DNA of 64,000 nucleotides, from positions 355,234-419,233 of the forward strand of contig JAUIRK010000745.1 in assembly GCA_030549495.1 (NCBI GenBank), in the 5' to 3' direction. A program made the position numbers and the translations under genes. Below the pieces are notes generated by a model, which was not told where the DNA came from, ran no database searches, and worked only from the letters and a program-made list of their open reading frames with translations. This DNA is from Nectonema munidae (Eukaryota > Nematomorpha > Nectonematoida > Nectonematidae). Positions 43,320-54,076 of the stretch are shown one piece after another (position 1 is the first letter of the stretch; each line of letters opens with the position of its first letter).

Positions 43320-44650
43320 TTTCAGCAAGAAGTAGCGAAAGTTTTTTGATAGGTTCTTTCCTTCCACTTTCCGTGATAGTGTATTCGGTGCTGTTCCACA
43401 TCATTATTACAGAAGTATTGAGAGCAGCGATATCAAGATAGTTGCAGAATACTGCAATAGGCCATCGTCTTGAAGTCTTGTATGTGGTGCATGCCCGCAT
43501 CATTGCATTTGATTTATCAACACCAGATTTGAAGCTGTTGTAGCACAGCATTGATTCAGGTTTTGCTTTGATCCTAGAGTTTCTAGTGCATAGTAATGTT
43601 GGCTGCTCATGATAAGAACAAGTTTGTCGTTGCGTGATTCTTAGGAATATAAGCAACAAGAGAAGCACAACCAGAGTACAACGTTTTGGACTCATACTCC
43701 GCCATTCGCAAACTCTTTAGATGTTGGGTTTTGAAAAATGGGGGAACACATCGCTTGTTTGTAGTTAGCGTGTCTAATACTGATAGGTTGCGCTCCTTTG
43801 CCCATAAGCATAGTTCATGGTCCATAAAAAACGATCACATGCTATTCCAGTACCTTTTGGAATCTTAGACAAATTGACGAGCCTTTTCACTATTTCACAT
43901 CCAGAAAAATGTGTTCTTTCATATAGATTTGATGCATAAATTCCTGGGCACATGACATAGTATGTTCTAGCATCTTTCAAGTGATAAAACTTGATACCCC
44001 ATTTACCAGGCTTGCTAGGATCAAATACTTTTATTGGACAGTTTCCTCTGAATCTCAAGAGCTGCTTGTCAACGCATGCATAATCTTGGGGTATCCAGTA
44101 TCTAAATAAACGTTTTATATAGTAAAAAGTCCCTATGTTTTAGTGAGAATACAAACTTACTTTATCATTGAACACCCTTACTGGAGCAATTTTAGCACTT
44201 TGAATGTTTCTTGTAGAAGGATCATCGAAACGTAAAAATCTTGAAATGTACTTAAAATCATTTTTACTGAGAGCCGCTCTTACAAAATGTGAGCCAGTTT
44301 TAGGTAAATAAAGTTTATCAACAGGTATCTTTTGATCGGATTCAATACCAATAACATAACAACAGACGAAGTTTGCTAAAAGTTTGTCGATGCTAAAAGA
44401 TTCGTTAAATGCTAACAAGTGATCAGATACATTGGAGGATCTTTCAATATTTCTTTTCAAATATTGATGTGTTTGGATAAAAATTTCTTGAATAATTTCT
44501 GGCGTGAAAAAAAGAGACCAAATTTTATACGGGTTGTCTTTATAAAACAACACTTTTTGTTAATAATATAAAGTGTCGTCTTTGGCTTCTAAATTTGGAC
44601 CTGGAAGATGAGAAAAAGTGTTTCTTATATTGACTGCAGAAAGTCTTCCT
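43320..44650 (-). mobile_element. piggyBac-type transposase, frameshifted
   Basis: Reading 44,650 downward, the minus strand gives RNTFSHLPGPNLEAK, then an open 137-codon frame (44,140-44,553) with IWSLFFTPEIIQEIFIQTHQ and KYISRFLRFDD. The next frame (43,774-44,058 and upstream) has ACVDKQLLRFRGNCPIKVFD and SKPGKWGIKFYHLKDARTYY. After two frame changes come GTGIACDRF, VLDTLTTNKRCVPP and YNSFKSGVDKSNAMM, then SRRWPIAVFCNYLDIAALN. This is the complete motif order of a DDE_Tnp_1_7 transposase. A possible short intron or in-frame stop lies near 44,100-44,160. The element is inactive as written. Confidence 0.82.
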
Positions 44651-47602
44651 CTAGATTCCGGAACTGAGAAACTATATACGTTCCATCAGAAGAGACAGTT
44701 CCAACGTCTGAACTTGAGAACATTTACAACTTTTGCGGGAGAAGAAGGAAAAATACAGGCAATAAAAATGAGTTGCACGAAAAAATGGAAATCAGTTACG
44801 CTTAGAAGATTTTCAAAAAAAAGGTATTTGATTTGACTATCAAAATTGTAACAACAGACACAAGTGGCTTTTTTTATGATAGAACAAATTATCACACAAA
44901 AGCTCGGTTTCAATGAAAATAAAAATTTAATACAGAAGGATTTATTTTTGTATTGATTGCATATACAAAAAGATTATAAGTGAAAGGTATAATAATATGA
45001 TAAAAAAGTTTACAATATCAGTGTATCAAATCAAAAAGCATTTTTGTGCTCTACGCATCATTTCCCTCATCTCAAGAAGAATGCGTAGCGCAGAGATATA
45101 GAATTTTTATATATGGTGCTAGTGTATGGTGCTAGTGTATGATGCGATCTTAAAAAAATGTTATCGATATCGGAATGTAAATATTTTACCACTTATCTTT
45201 TCGGCACGTACACATCTTGAAAGAGATGAAGTTTTTTTACAAAATAAATTTAATTTAATATTGAATAAAGTGTGCTCTGTTCAACTACCTAACCGTTGCC
45301 TCTGTAATATTATTTTATATAAGGAATATGGCCACCAAGGCCCTGGATGGCCTTTCTCGCAAGGTAAATTGAATGGCCATACGAGGGTTAAACAAGGAAC
45401 AGATAAAAATAATTTTTAAAGTAGCTGAGTATATTCATCGAAACGAATCTATTACTATTCTTGGCAATAAAAATAAAAAACAAGATACACCATTGTTTTT
45501 AAGCAAAATTTATATATATAAATGTACATATTCTCATATAAGTAGATTGTAATCCTTTGTTACTGATTTTTTAAGAACTTAAAAAATCTTTAAAGTTACT
45601 GATTTTTTAAGAACTGCTTCCAAAAATAGCGGCAGGACAAAAATATGTCGAGCCGAGATGTCAAACTTATCTAGTTTTCACAAGGTCAAGTCAAGTTTAC
45701 TGGCATCGAGCATAACTTTTTACAATTTTTTGTGTAAATGCACAAGTATATGTCCATTGATAATAGACAATCACAAACACATATTTTTATTTCTAGCGCC
45801 GTATAACGTATTTCAGGCTGGGCCCTGCAAATAGACATACAATACGTAAATTATAATAAACAAAGAGACGCACGTTTTTAACTTTCGACACACTACCGTT
45901 AATCATAGTTGGGGACAGACAAAATTATTGATGTTAGAAACGCATTGTGAGGAGATCAAAATTTTAAATGTAATGATGACAAATTAGTATCATCTCAAAT
46001 CTTTCCTGGCAAGTTTGTACCCTTCTACTGAAGCTTCGCGATTCATCTGTTGGTAACCCATTAGAGATTAAAAACAGGGGCGTACATGCGCGGGGGGGGG
46101 GGGGGCCTCAATGTGATTTCCTCCAATATTTTTTTATTTTCTCAATTATATATCTTTTTTTATAGTATTTAAAAGACTTGTTTGTCTTGTGGGTAGATTT
46201 CCCATATTACTTTTCTTGTTTTAAGGTTAAGTCTTAGAATGAATATTTAAAATCGAATTTTTCAAATTTCCACTTTATTGATACAATAATGCAAATTTGA
46301 ACTATATTTGATCAGAGGAAGTGATGTGGCCAGTAATTTGAACAAGAGCCCATATATTTTTGAGCGGGCAAATATTTTTATAGCACATTAATAAGAACTC
46401 TATAATTTAAAGCTTAAAAGCTCTATCCCTATTAATTTTGTAAACACGCACGGCGATATGGGGAGGGACGACATGGGAGCTTTGCCCCCTCTCCATAGGA
46501 TTTATTCTGTCCCTCTTAAACTCCTTTGAAACATATAAATGTATACACGTTCTTATAGTGCCTCCCTTTGATCAGTTTTGCCCCACCCCCTCCTCTACTT
46601 GAAGTGAGGCGACGGGACTAATTTAAAGAATCAAGTCTTTCATTCCAAAATCAAATATATAGCATCTTTGTTTTAGATATTCGTTTTATTTAATGTTTTC
46701 GTTTTTTTATTATCATAATTGCTTGCAATAGTTGCCAATGTTTTCACAATTTGCTTAAAATTTTTGTTAATAAAACTTTGTACAAATAATATCATTTTCA
46801 TGTAATTTATAGCGTATAACTTAGGGATTGGAATAGCTAAATTATATAAAGTTAATGTTTGTGGCATATTTTCTTCCAAAAATTTTAAACTTTCAATTTC
46901 TATTTAAAAGGGTCAAAGTTAAATGCACGGCTACATACCTGTCAATTCCTAAACCCATGTCCTAAATAGAATTTTAAATAATTTACTATACTGACTGAAT
47001 ATATGTGTAGGTAGAATATGATATGAGATAGATTGTAGGTAGAATATGAGATATGGTAGCTACTAATCAAGCTTGGTAACATTTCGTTGCTAAAAATTTT
47101 AAATTTTAACTTTAAGCAACGATGCATTTCAGTACAGAGTAATCAATCCACTTAACCAATTCATTTGGTATGAACCATGCTTGTTGGCAATTAGTGAGAT
47201 GAGAGGCTGAGAAATATCTTTTAGCTCTTAATCAATATCTCATAGGATAGTGGGGTTGTCGAATAATCTACTGTCGGATAAATGAGATCTGGCTGTATTA
47301 TCAATGAGTCTTCAAATACAACCCTTTCCATATGGTCTTTAGAAGACAAAGACATTTTAACCTTCGAAAACAAAATTCAGAATCGGACCAACACAAAAAA
47401 TTCTGCTCCCAAAAGATCTACAAAAGATATTATTTTTAGAGCCATGGTATAAAACCTTAACTTGGTTAGAGTATAGCATATCTTGCGATATAAAGGACAC
47501 CGGTGAGCATCGGTCTCAATAACTGGTAAATGGCAATAAAGAGCGATAAAGGCAGCGATGAGTAGTGATCTATCATATATGAATGATTTTGTTATCTTGT
47601 TG
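44651..47602. other. Intergenic repeats, no gene recognised
   Basis: AT-rich intergenic DNA. It contains a 36-nt tandem duplication at about 45,558-45,617 (gttactgattttttaagaac twice) and the repeat at 46,075-46,260. A plus-strand open frame at 45,126-45,419 has no similarity I recognise. Confidence 0.45.
46075..46260 (+). repeat. Dispersed repeat with CAGGGGCG head and G-run, copy 2
   Basis: The repeat starts CAGGGGCGTACATGCGCG, followed by a run of about 14 G. It then matches the 7,365-7,560 copy block by block (tttctcaattatatat, taaaagacttg, cccatattac, aagtctta). The head is shared with 62,103 (reverse strand) and 31,225. Confidence 0.55.
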
Positions 47603-47610
47603 AGTTAGAA
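47603..47610. repeat. hAT 8-bp target site duplication, left
   Basis: AGTTAGAA abuts the left CAGTGG end and is repeated exactly at 49,207-49,214. Confidence 0.85.
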
Positions 47611-49206
47611 CAGTGGTTCACAAACTAACAATTTTCGGCGTGGAGGTCTCTTTATAATTTTTTAATAGCTTGGGATCTCAAAAAAATAGATAACATATAA
47701 ACTACTGTACTAAAAAATGACACACTTGTTTATTCAAAAATTATGTAAATAATACAATCAATGTTAAATGGATGCATTTGCGTTGTCTAAACCAGTTTGT
47801 CTACCTTTGGCTCTTTTATGGCCAATGCAACTCTGATATCATTATTCACTATCAAACTCTTTCGTGATTTGGTTTTATTTCCTTGCTCAGACTCATATGT
47901 AGTGGCAAATCGAAACAGAACTTGCTTGCAACATCAGAATAGGAGTATCCACCTTCAATCAAAAAAATTGATTTGAAACATTTCACAAAAAACATGTTTT
48001 GCACCTACTCATCATTGATCAAATTAATAAAGTATTCTTGAATTAAGAAGTTTTCCGAGGCGAGATTACTAATCGAGATTATAATCCGCTTTTTGATAAA
48101 TTGATTGTATTTTTCAAATTTTTTGACTAAGACATGTTACACGGTATTTCAGTACACACTCTAAGTCCATGTTCTGGCTTAACCCATTTACGGCCAATGT
48201 TCCTATTTTGGAACATAAGTAATTTCATCTTCGTCTGCTTTTTTCAATGACTTTGAATATAAATCGTCTGCGTTTTTTTAGATATTGTCTGCTTTGCTTG
48301 GCCTTAAATGGGTTATTAATAACATGTGTTCTAAAAAATTGCCCACCTTGTCAAATATTTCTCTTGCAGTGATTCGACTATAAGAGTTTTGTAAATCAAA
48401 AAATTGTCTTACAGGTGCTGTCATGTACATATTGTACGCAGTAAGTTAAGTTTGCAGCATCCATCATTTGATCAATTGAATTGCAAAAAAATGAATATCG
48501 AATTCAGAATCAATAAAACAACTTCTGATATATTATCAGACATCTTTCCTATTAGCCTTCTAGCGGTATCGTTTAGCAGGAAGATATGCTTCAACTTTAC
48601 AAGTTCAGAACTTCTTAGCACATTCAATATGATAACTTTGGGTCTAGGAAATTCAAGTGTTCTCCTATGTTGTGGGACTTTTTAACAAGAGATATTTTTG
48701 AAACTTTTCAAACCATAGTTAATATTTTGCAAAAAAACTCCTGTTATCAAACCTAAATTTATGCAATCGTTCAGCTTGGCGTTTAAAATAGTAATCGTTT
48801 TATTTACTGGACTCGAGTCCTTCACTTGTAGTGCCAGCTTGACTTGACGGACTTTAGAAAAATAGAGGCTCGCACTTCAGAACACAAAACTTCAGACGTT
48901 AATGTAATAAAACCAAATTTCAAGTATTAGTCGTCCTTCATTTTTTATGTGCATTAAGAAAAACGCACATTTACATCTATAAAATTAGGCCCAAAAAGCT
49001 TAAAATAAAAGGATAAAAAATTGTACTCAATTTAGAGATTAAATTATTTATTCTTTTAAATGTGACTTATTGCCAAAAATCAAAATGGCCCAATGAGGAT
49101 GCAATATGTTGGGCAAAACGATTCACTCAATGACCCCTTCTCGGTCCCCATGGAACTGTCTTCCGATCGCCCTAGTGCAACGAGGTTTCAAGTTTCAAAA
49201 CCACTG
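47611..49206 (-). mobile_element. hAT transposon with both ends, decayed transposase
   Basis: This 1,596-bp element has terminal inverted repeats (left CAGTGGTTCACAAACT, right ...TTTCAAAACCACTG) and a perfect 8-bp duplication on both sides, as hAT insertion predicts. The transposase relic reads on the minus strand. It shows LLNDTARRLIGKMSDNISEV (about 48,570-48,510), then degenerate sequence, and the C-terminal NDIRVALAIKEPKVDKLV (about 47,850-47,795). These match the FAM200/ZBED5-like hAT family. The interior is shortened and full of stops, so it cannot make active transposase. A piggyBac-type MITE is nested in it. Confidence 0.88.
48183..48312. mobile_element. Nested piggyBac-type MITE
   Basis: This 130-bp insert has inverted ends CCCATTTACGGCCAA and TTGGCCTTAAATGGG (one mismatch). 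It is preceded by TTAA (48,179-48,182) and followed by TTAT, an eroded TTAA duplication. CCC ends and TTAA targets are diagnostic of piggyBac. An internal GTTCCTATTTTGGAAC palindrome follows the left end. It carries no coding sequence. Confidence 0.7.
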
Positions 49207-49214
49207 AGTTAGAA
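49207..49214. repeat. hAT 8-bp target site duplication, right
   Basis: AGTTAGAA directly follows the right CCACTG end and is identical to 47,603-47,610. Confidence 0.85.
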
Positions 49215-50979
49215 GGTAATGATGTAACCAGAATTACAAATAAGGATTGACTTTTTTGGAAACAAGTTGACTTGATAAAATCAGTGCAGTTATGCTGGGA
49301 TTTAGAGCTTACAATGAAAGTATAATATCACGTAATAATAGCGGTGTTCATTGAACAAAAATTATTTACTTGATGCAGTTATAATTAATCATCATACAAT
49401 ATATTACTACTATTATTAAATATACTCATCAGATAATTATATTCATCATAACAAATGTATTTAGAATTTCCTATAGGCGCTTTCCTATATACATGATTAC
49501 ACACATAGACAAAATAATAGGAAAGCCAAAAGCTATGCTTGAGTGAAAATTGGAGACAAAAAAATCGATATTGCAGAATTATAAATTTAAGTCTAAGTTG
49601 CATTATTATAAATTTAAGTCTAAATTGCATTATTATAAATAGGTGGATTCATCAGTTAAAAAAATTATACATAAACGAAGTTGAAGTCGTAAAATTACAA
49701 ATAAGTGGAGTCGCAGTCGAAAAATTATAAATAAATGTAGTCGTTGCAAAATATTTTTCAGACGTCACAACCGTGAATAAACTATTAAATTTTTTTTAAT
49801 GAATTTTAGCTCACGGAGTCGAACGCGACACCGCTACCCGCTAGATACGCCACTGCTAAACTAATGGAAAATATGTGAATTTTGGACCAATTTTTATTAT
49901 AAAAGAAAAGATTAAAATAAAATTAATATAGAAATGTTTGATTTAACATTAAAAGATTACTAGTTTTAATATATATATAACTATAATACTTTTAACAGAA
50001 AGATAAAATGGAACAATCTTAAAGCCAAACTTTAAAAAATATAATGGGACAAAAAAGTAGTAAAATACTTAATAAAAATAAAAAATTTTATTCTTCTTAA
50101 GCCATTATTTTATTTTAAAAACCTCCGTAGTTTTTAAAAAGAAAAAGAGAAAAAATTATTATTTATGGGGTTGATTTTAAAAATTCTGAAATTCATGCAT
50201 ATTTTTTTAAATTCAAATTTTAAAATTATAAACATTTCATAAGTTTATTTAACTAGAAATTTAGAACAATAACTCTAATGAGAATTTTTGCTTAAAAAAA
50301 TTCCTGGGACACATTACTTCAGGTTTTTATTTTTAAATTTTCAATAAAATTTTCTAATTTATCTACATAATTGAATATATCAGAAGAATTTTTAGGAGTT
50401 TGAAAAATAGCCTTAAATCAGAGTAAGCTAATCCAGAGCCAGCGCTACCTATTAAATTTTGGGGCACAAGCCACATCCCACAACTATTTCTCAAGCCCCC
50501 CCCCAGCTAAGTTTCAAGTTCTCCTAAAAAAATTTTCATTACCCTAAAAAAAATATGACAAACAGCTAGCATTCATAATAATTTCTTTCATGAAAATGTA
50601 ATCTGTATAGATATGGTTGAAGCAGATTAATCTGATAGTTCAAAAATTAGCGCCCAATGAAGCCCTCCAAATTTTTGTTTAGCGCGTGCACTGAGCTAAT
50701 GCACAAGAAAATTAATAAGTGTTATAAAATATTTAACTTAAAAATTTTAGAGCAATCAAATTTATTAAAAAAAGTTTTATAAAATATTTTGCTAATAAAA
50801 ATAGCAAAGTATTTGTTGAAAAAAATAACATATTATATAACCAAGTTTCTTTATCTTGTTTATTGTTATTCAAATAAAAATATTTATAACAAATATAAAA
50901 AATTGTAAAAATTAGACACTTTATTGTTGATTTTTGCCAACTAGTTTCGGAGTTTAAACTTTAAACTTTTTCAGCGTTA
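49215..50979. other. Intergenic AT-rich DNA with short repeats
   Basis: A two-copy unit taaatttaagtctaa(g/a)ttgcattattat lies at about 49,580-49,640. Several (a)gtcg-containing short repeats follow to 49,745. No coding signal is recognised. Confidence 0.4.
49810..49853 (-). mobile_element. DNA-transposon-like terminus (CAGTGGCGTATCTAG)
   Basis: Read on the minus strand it begins CAGTGGCGTATCTAGCGGG and continues gtagcggtgtcgcgttcg. A similar TAGTGGCGTAACTAGGC occurs at about 61,604 on the minus strand. Such AGTGGCGTA termini are common on invertebrate DNA transposons. No partner end is found. Confidence 0.35.
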
Positions 50980-51500
50980 TTTCTGTTTGTTTTATAATAA
51001 GGCTCGAATAAAAATAAACTAACTTTTTTTGCAATGCCATTCGCACGTTTATTTCCTTTTTTCCCAAGTAAATAAAAGATTTTAAAGCAAACCCATTTTC
51101 AGCATCCAATAACTAAAATATTTTTACACCATACCTTACGGGTTTTTGTGGTATGTAACTTCTTCTAGGAACATAAACACAATAAGAGTAAAGCTATTCG
51201 TCAATAGTTAGGTTTGGGCTTGGTGTATAATATTTAGTCAAATTTAAATCAAACAGATCATATACATTCCTTATAGCCCCCAATTTTTGCATTTGTCTTT
51301 AATTTGTCATCTAGATAACATTCCTAGAAATTCCTTCAATTTATTTTTTCACATAGCACAACCGTAAAATGGTTTAGAACCAGAAGTTTTGTATAAACTT
51401 TCAATGCTCGCCAAATTTTCCTTATGACTACCAACTCTAATTATGATTGCGCAAACAGTATAAAACTAGAAAATTGGAAAATCATTTACATTATTAATTT
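50980..51500 (-). mobile_element. Third piggyBac-type transposase relic
   Basis: On the minus strand, broken frames give SIESLYKTSGSKPFYGCAM, LKEFLGMLSR, KYYTPSPNLTIDE, YVPRRSYIPQKPVRYGVKIF and LLDAENGFALKSFIYLGKK. This is the central piggyBac order: target strategy segment, LTIDExL, FRGRxxFRxYMPxKPxKYGIKIF, DAxTGYxLxxxIYxGK. The motifs differ from the other two copies, so it is a separate lineage. Stops are frequent. Confidence 0.65.
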
Positions 51501-52999
51501 CAGCTTTTTGATTTGTGTGCAGCAAAATACTATTTACTATATTTCTAAAAAATAAATTAAAAGCCCCATACTCCAGGAGAAATTGAAGTACCAGGAACAA
51601 AATTGATTATATCTCTTAAGATGAAAAAAAGGATTAGGAGACCAGTTAATATTATTTGGACAGAGATTAGATGTAGAAATATATGTGTTATTGGACTTTC
51701 TAAATATTATTATTATTTCAATCTTTTCATTTTCAACTTCTTCAACTTCAGATGATGTTTTTTATTTCAAGGGACAAAAAATCTTCACTTGTACAGGCTA
51801 AATCTGATGAAGACATGAATATCAACTCAGAAAATATAAAATGTTTACAAGTGAAAAATAAAATGAATGAGTATTATAAAGACAAGTGAACATATGTGTT
51901 ACATGAGCGTTTGCTAAAAATTTGACATGTATATAAGCACTTCCTTTCAAATTGATTAGGTAAATTTAGAATGAAACTTGTTCTTTTATAATAATTTGAT
52001 GTTGAGTTTGTTAATCATCCCTCTTTCATTATGATTAAATTTTTCTAACCTCTATGTTTTAGTTCATTAGTAAAATTCTTTTTTTCATAGAAAAAAAGGT
52101 TTAATAGTTTGTAAAAGGTTTTATCATTGAAAAGGCACATTGGGCCACTTGTATCGAACTATTAGGAAAGTAGGAGTAATGCGGGATCGAACACAAGATC
52201 TTGAGATATTAAAAGTCACTATCTAACCAACCTTACTCACACCCCCTATATATAATACAAGGCAAAAAATATAAACTAAAATACCAACAGTGAAATTTCC
52301 GTTATTTTTTATTATATATTTGGAATAAATTACATATTCTGATAAAATGATAAAAATTTATTTTAAAAACCGGTAGATGACGTTAAAAATATAAATAAAA
52401 ATTTAATTTTATGCATTATTTATTGTTGGAAACTTAATATCTTGAAAATTTTTATCTAAATAAGTTTTACTAACCTTAAAGATTGATCTTTTGGTTTGTA
52501 GATTTTTATAAAATTTCAGAAATTTGTTTCAATGTTTAGCGTGAACACGATTGTGTTCAAGTGGTCGGATGAGGGTTAAAGAATTTCAATATTTTTCAGT
52601 AGAGTATAAAAAAATTTTGAGACTAAAAGTAAAATAGATAAGATATTAAAGAAGTTCTTCTTTATAAACTTTATTGAATTTTGAATAAAAAAAATGAAAA
52701 TATTTTAATGACAATAAAAATACATTTTAGGAGATACAAACCATTAAAATTTAGTTCTTATGAAGTTTTGAGATTACATCTTGAGATTGCTCCAAAACTT
52801 AAAAAAATAATATAGATATAAATGCAAGCACTGATAAGATGTACATATAAAAGTATTAAAAACTTTTAAAAGGATTATTATAATTACCTCTCAAAACTCA
52901 ATTTTGAAATTTAAATCCTTTTTAAAAAATTTATAAGTGAGAAGTTTTAACACTACGAGGAACAATTTTGAAAAAATTACTGTATTCTTTCTAATAAAT
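51501..52999. other. Intergenic AT-rich DNA
   Basis: Apart from the SINE-like copy at 52,118-52,234, I see no feature that I can support here. Confidence 0.45.
52118..52234 (-). repeat. tRNA-derived SINE-like repeat, copy 2
   Basis: On the minus strand ggttggttagatagtg and tgttcgatcccgcatt form an A-box/B-box pair, as in the copy at 3,480-3,580. The shared length is about 100 bp with several substitutions. Confidence 0.5.
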
Positions 53000-53009
53000 G
53001 CCAGAAGGA

Positions 53010-53155
53010 TATATATATATATACTAGCTGGTCCCGTGGTCGTTTCTCCCTTCGCTCGAAACAGTGTTTCTCGCTGCGCTCTCTCCTGTATAATCAAAAA
53101 TTTTCAAAATGCTTCCAGCAACAGACAGACGCTAGCTTATTATAATATAGATATT
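53010..53155 (+). repeat. GC-island interspersed repeat after a (TA)n run
   Basis: After a (ta)n run, actagctggtcccgtggtcg begins a GC-rich segment with cttcgctcga and cgctgcgctc. It ends agacagacgctagcttatta. The outer CTAGCT/GCTAGC and (ta)-rich ends make it look like a small non-autonomous element. This ACTAGCTG...GACAGAC layout is frequent in invertebrate genomes. Confidence 0.45.
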
Positions 53156-54076
53156 GAAAATAGTCTGTTTTTGAAAGAAACAAGTAGTGTGATGCTATTA
53201 TGAGATTAGAAAAAATATGATGGATCCCATTTAATTCAAAGAAAGATCATTATATGTAAGCATTTAAACACTAACTTGGTGTTGATTTAAAACTATTAAA
53301 TATTTTTAAATTATCTCATCTCCAATTGCATTACAATTTTAGAAAATAGGGTGTCATAAAAACTAATCTCAAAATAATTCAACTAAGTTCCGAAACAAGC
53401 AAAATATTATCAAAAAATTATTTAAATAGTTTTAATTAATGAGAACAATAAGGTTATTATAAAAATTATTTCAACAAGGAAAATTAAAAACAAAAATTTC
53501 ATAACTAGTTGTAATCTTATATAAATTTAAAATAAACCAAAGTAAATACACGATAATTAAAAAATATTTTTTTAATAGTATTTTAAAATGTTTCTAAAAA
53601 AATTAATATTACAAATGTAGCGCGGTAATTTTAAATTTTCAAATATAGGAAACATTAGAGACTGAAGTGGTTTAAGATTACGAAAATAAATTAATTATCA
53701 AAAAGTCAAGTAATTTTTTTAAATATTTATATAAATGATTAAAATGAAAGAAATTCCTTAAAAAGAGTGAAATATGTTTTTTATAATCATTATAATTGTA
53801 AAATAGTGTATTTTAATATTGTTCGCGTTTGTTCGCGTATGTTCGCGTATTTTATCACTACCCAATAGCGACTGCTCACAAAATAAAAAGTGTAACTCTT
53901 TCACAGAAGGGCTAGTATAATTGTTCTATACACATGATAATGATAAACATTGTGATAAATCATTCCAATGATGTGTAGTGTTCATCTCATTACAAGAGTA
54001 TGAAATAAAATTCAGTATGAATTCTATATAGTGTACACTGTGCAGTGTACATACACTAAGTAAAACACAAATTCAA
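53156..54076. other. Sequence upstream of the pogo-like transposase
   Basis: It holds a triple direct repeat of TTCGCGT(A/T)TG-like units (53,820-53,850) and a perfect 9-bp inverted repeat, TGTACACTG-tg-CAGTGTACA (54,032-54,051), 25 bp before the transposase ATG. Both could be parts of the element's end or promoter. No TA-flanked terminal repeat pair was found. Confidence 0.4.

Noticed and set aside
45126..45419. 97-codon plus-strand open frame as a gene
   Set aside because: No recognisable similarity, no clear promoter or splice context, and it is set among repeats.
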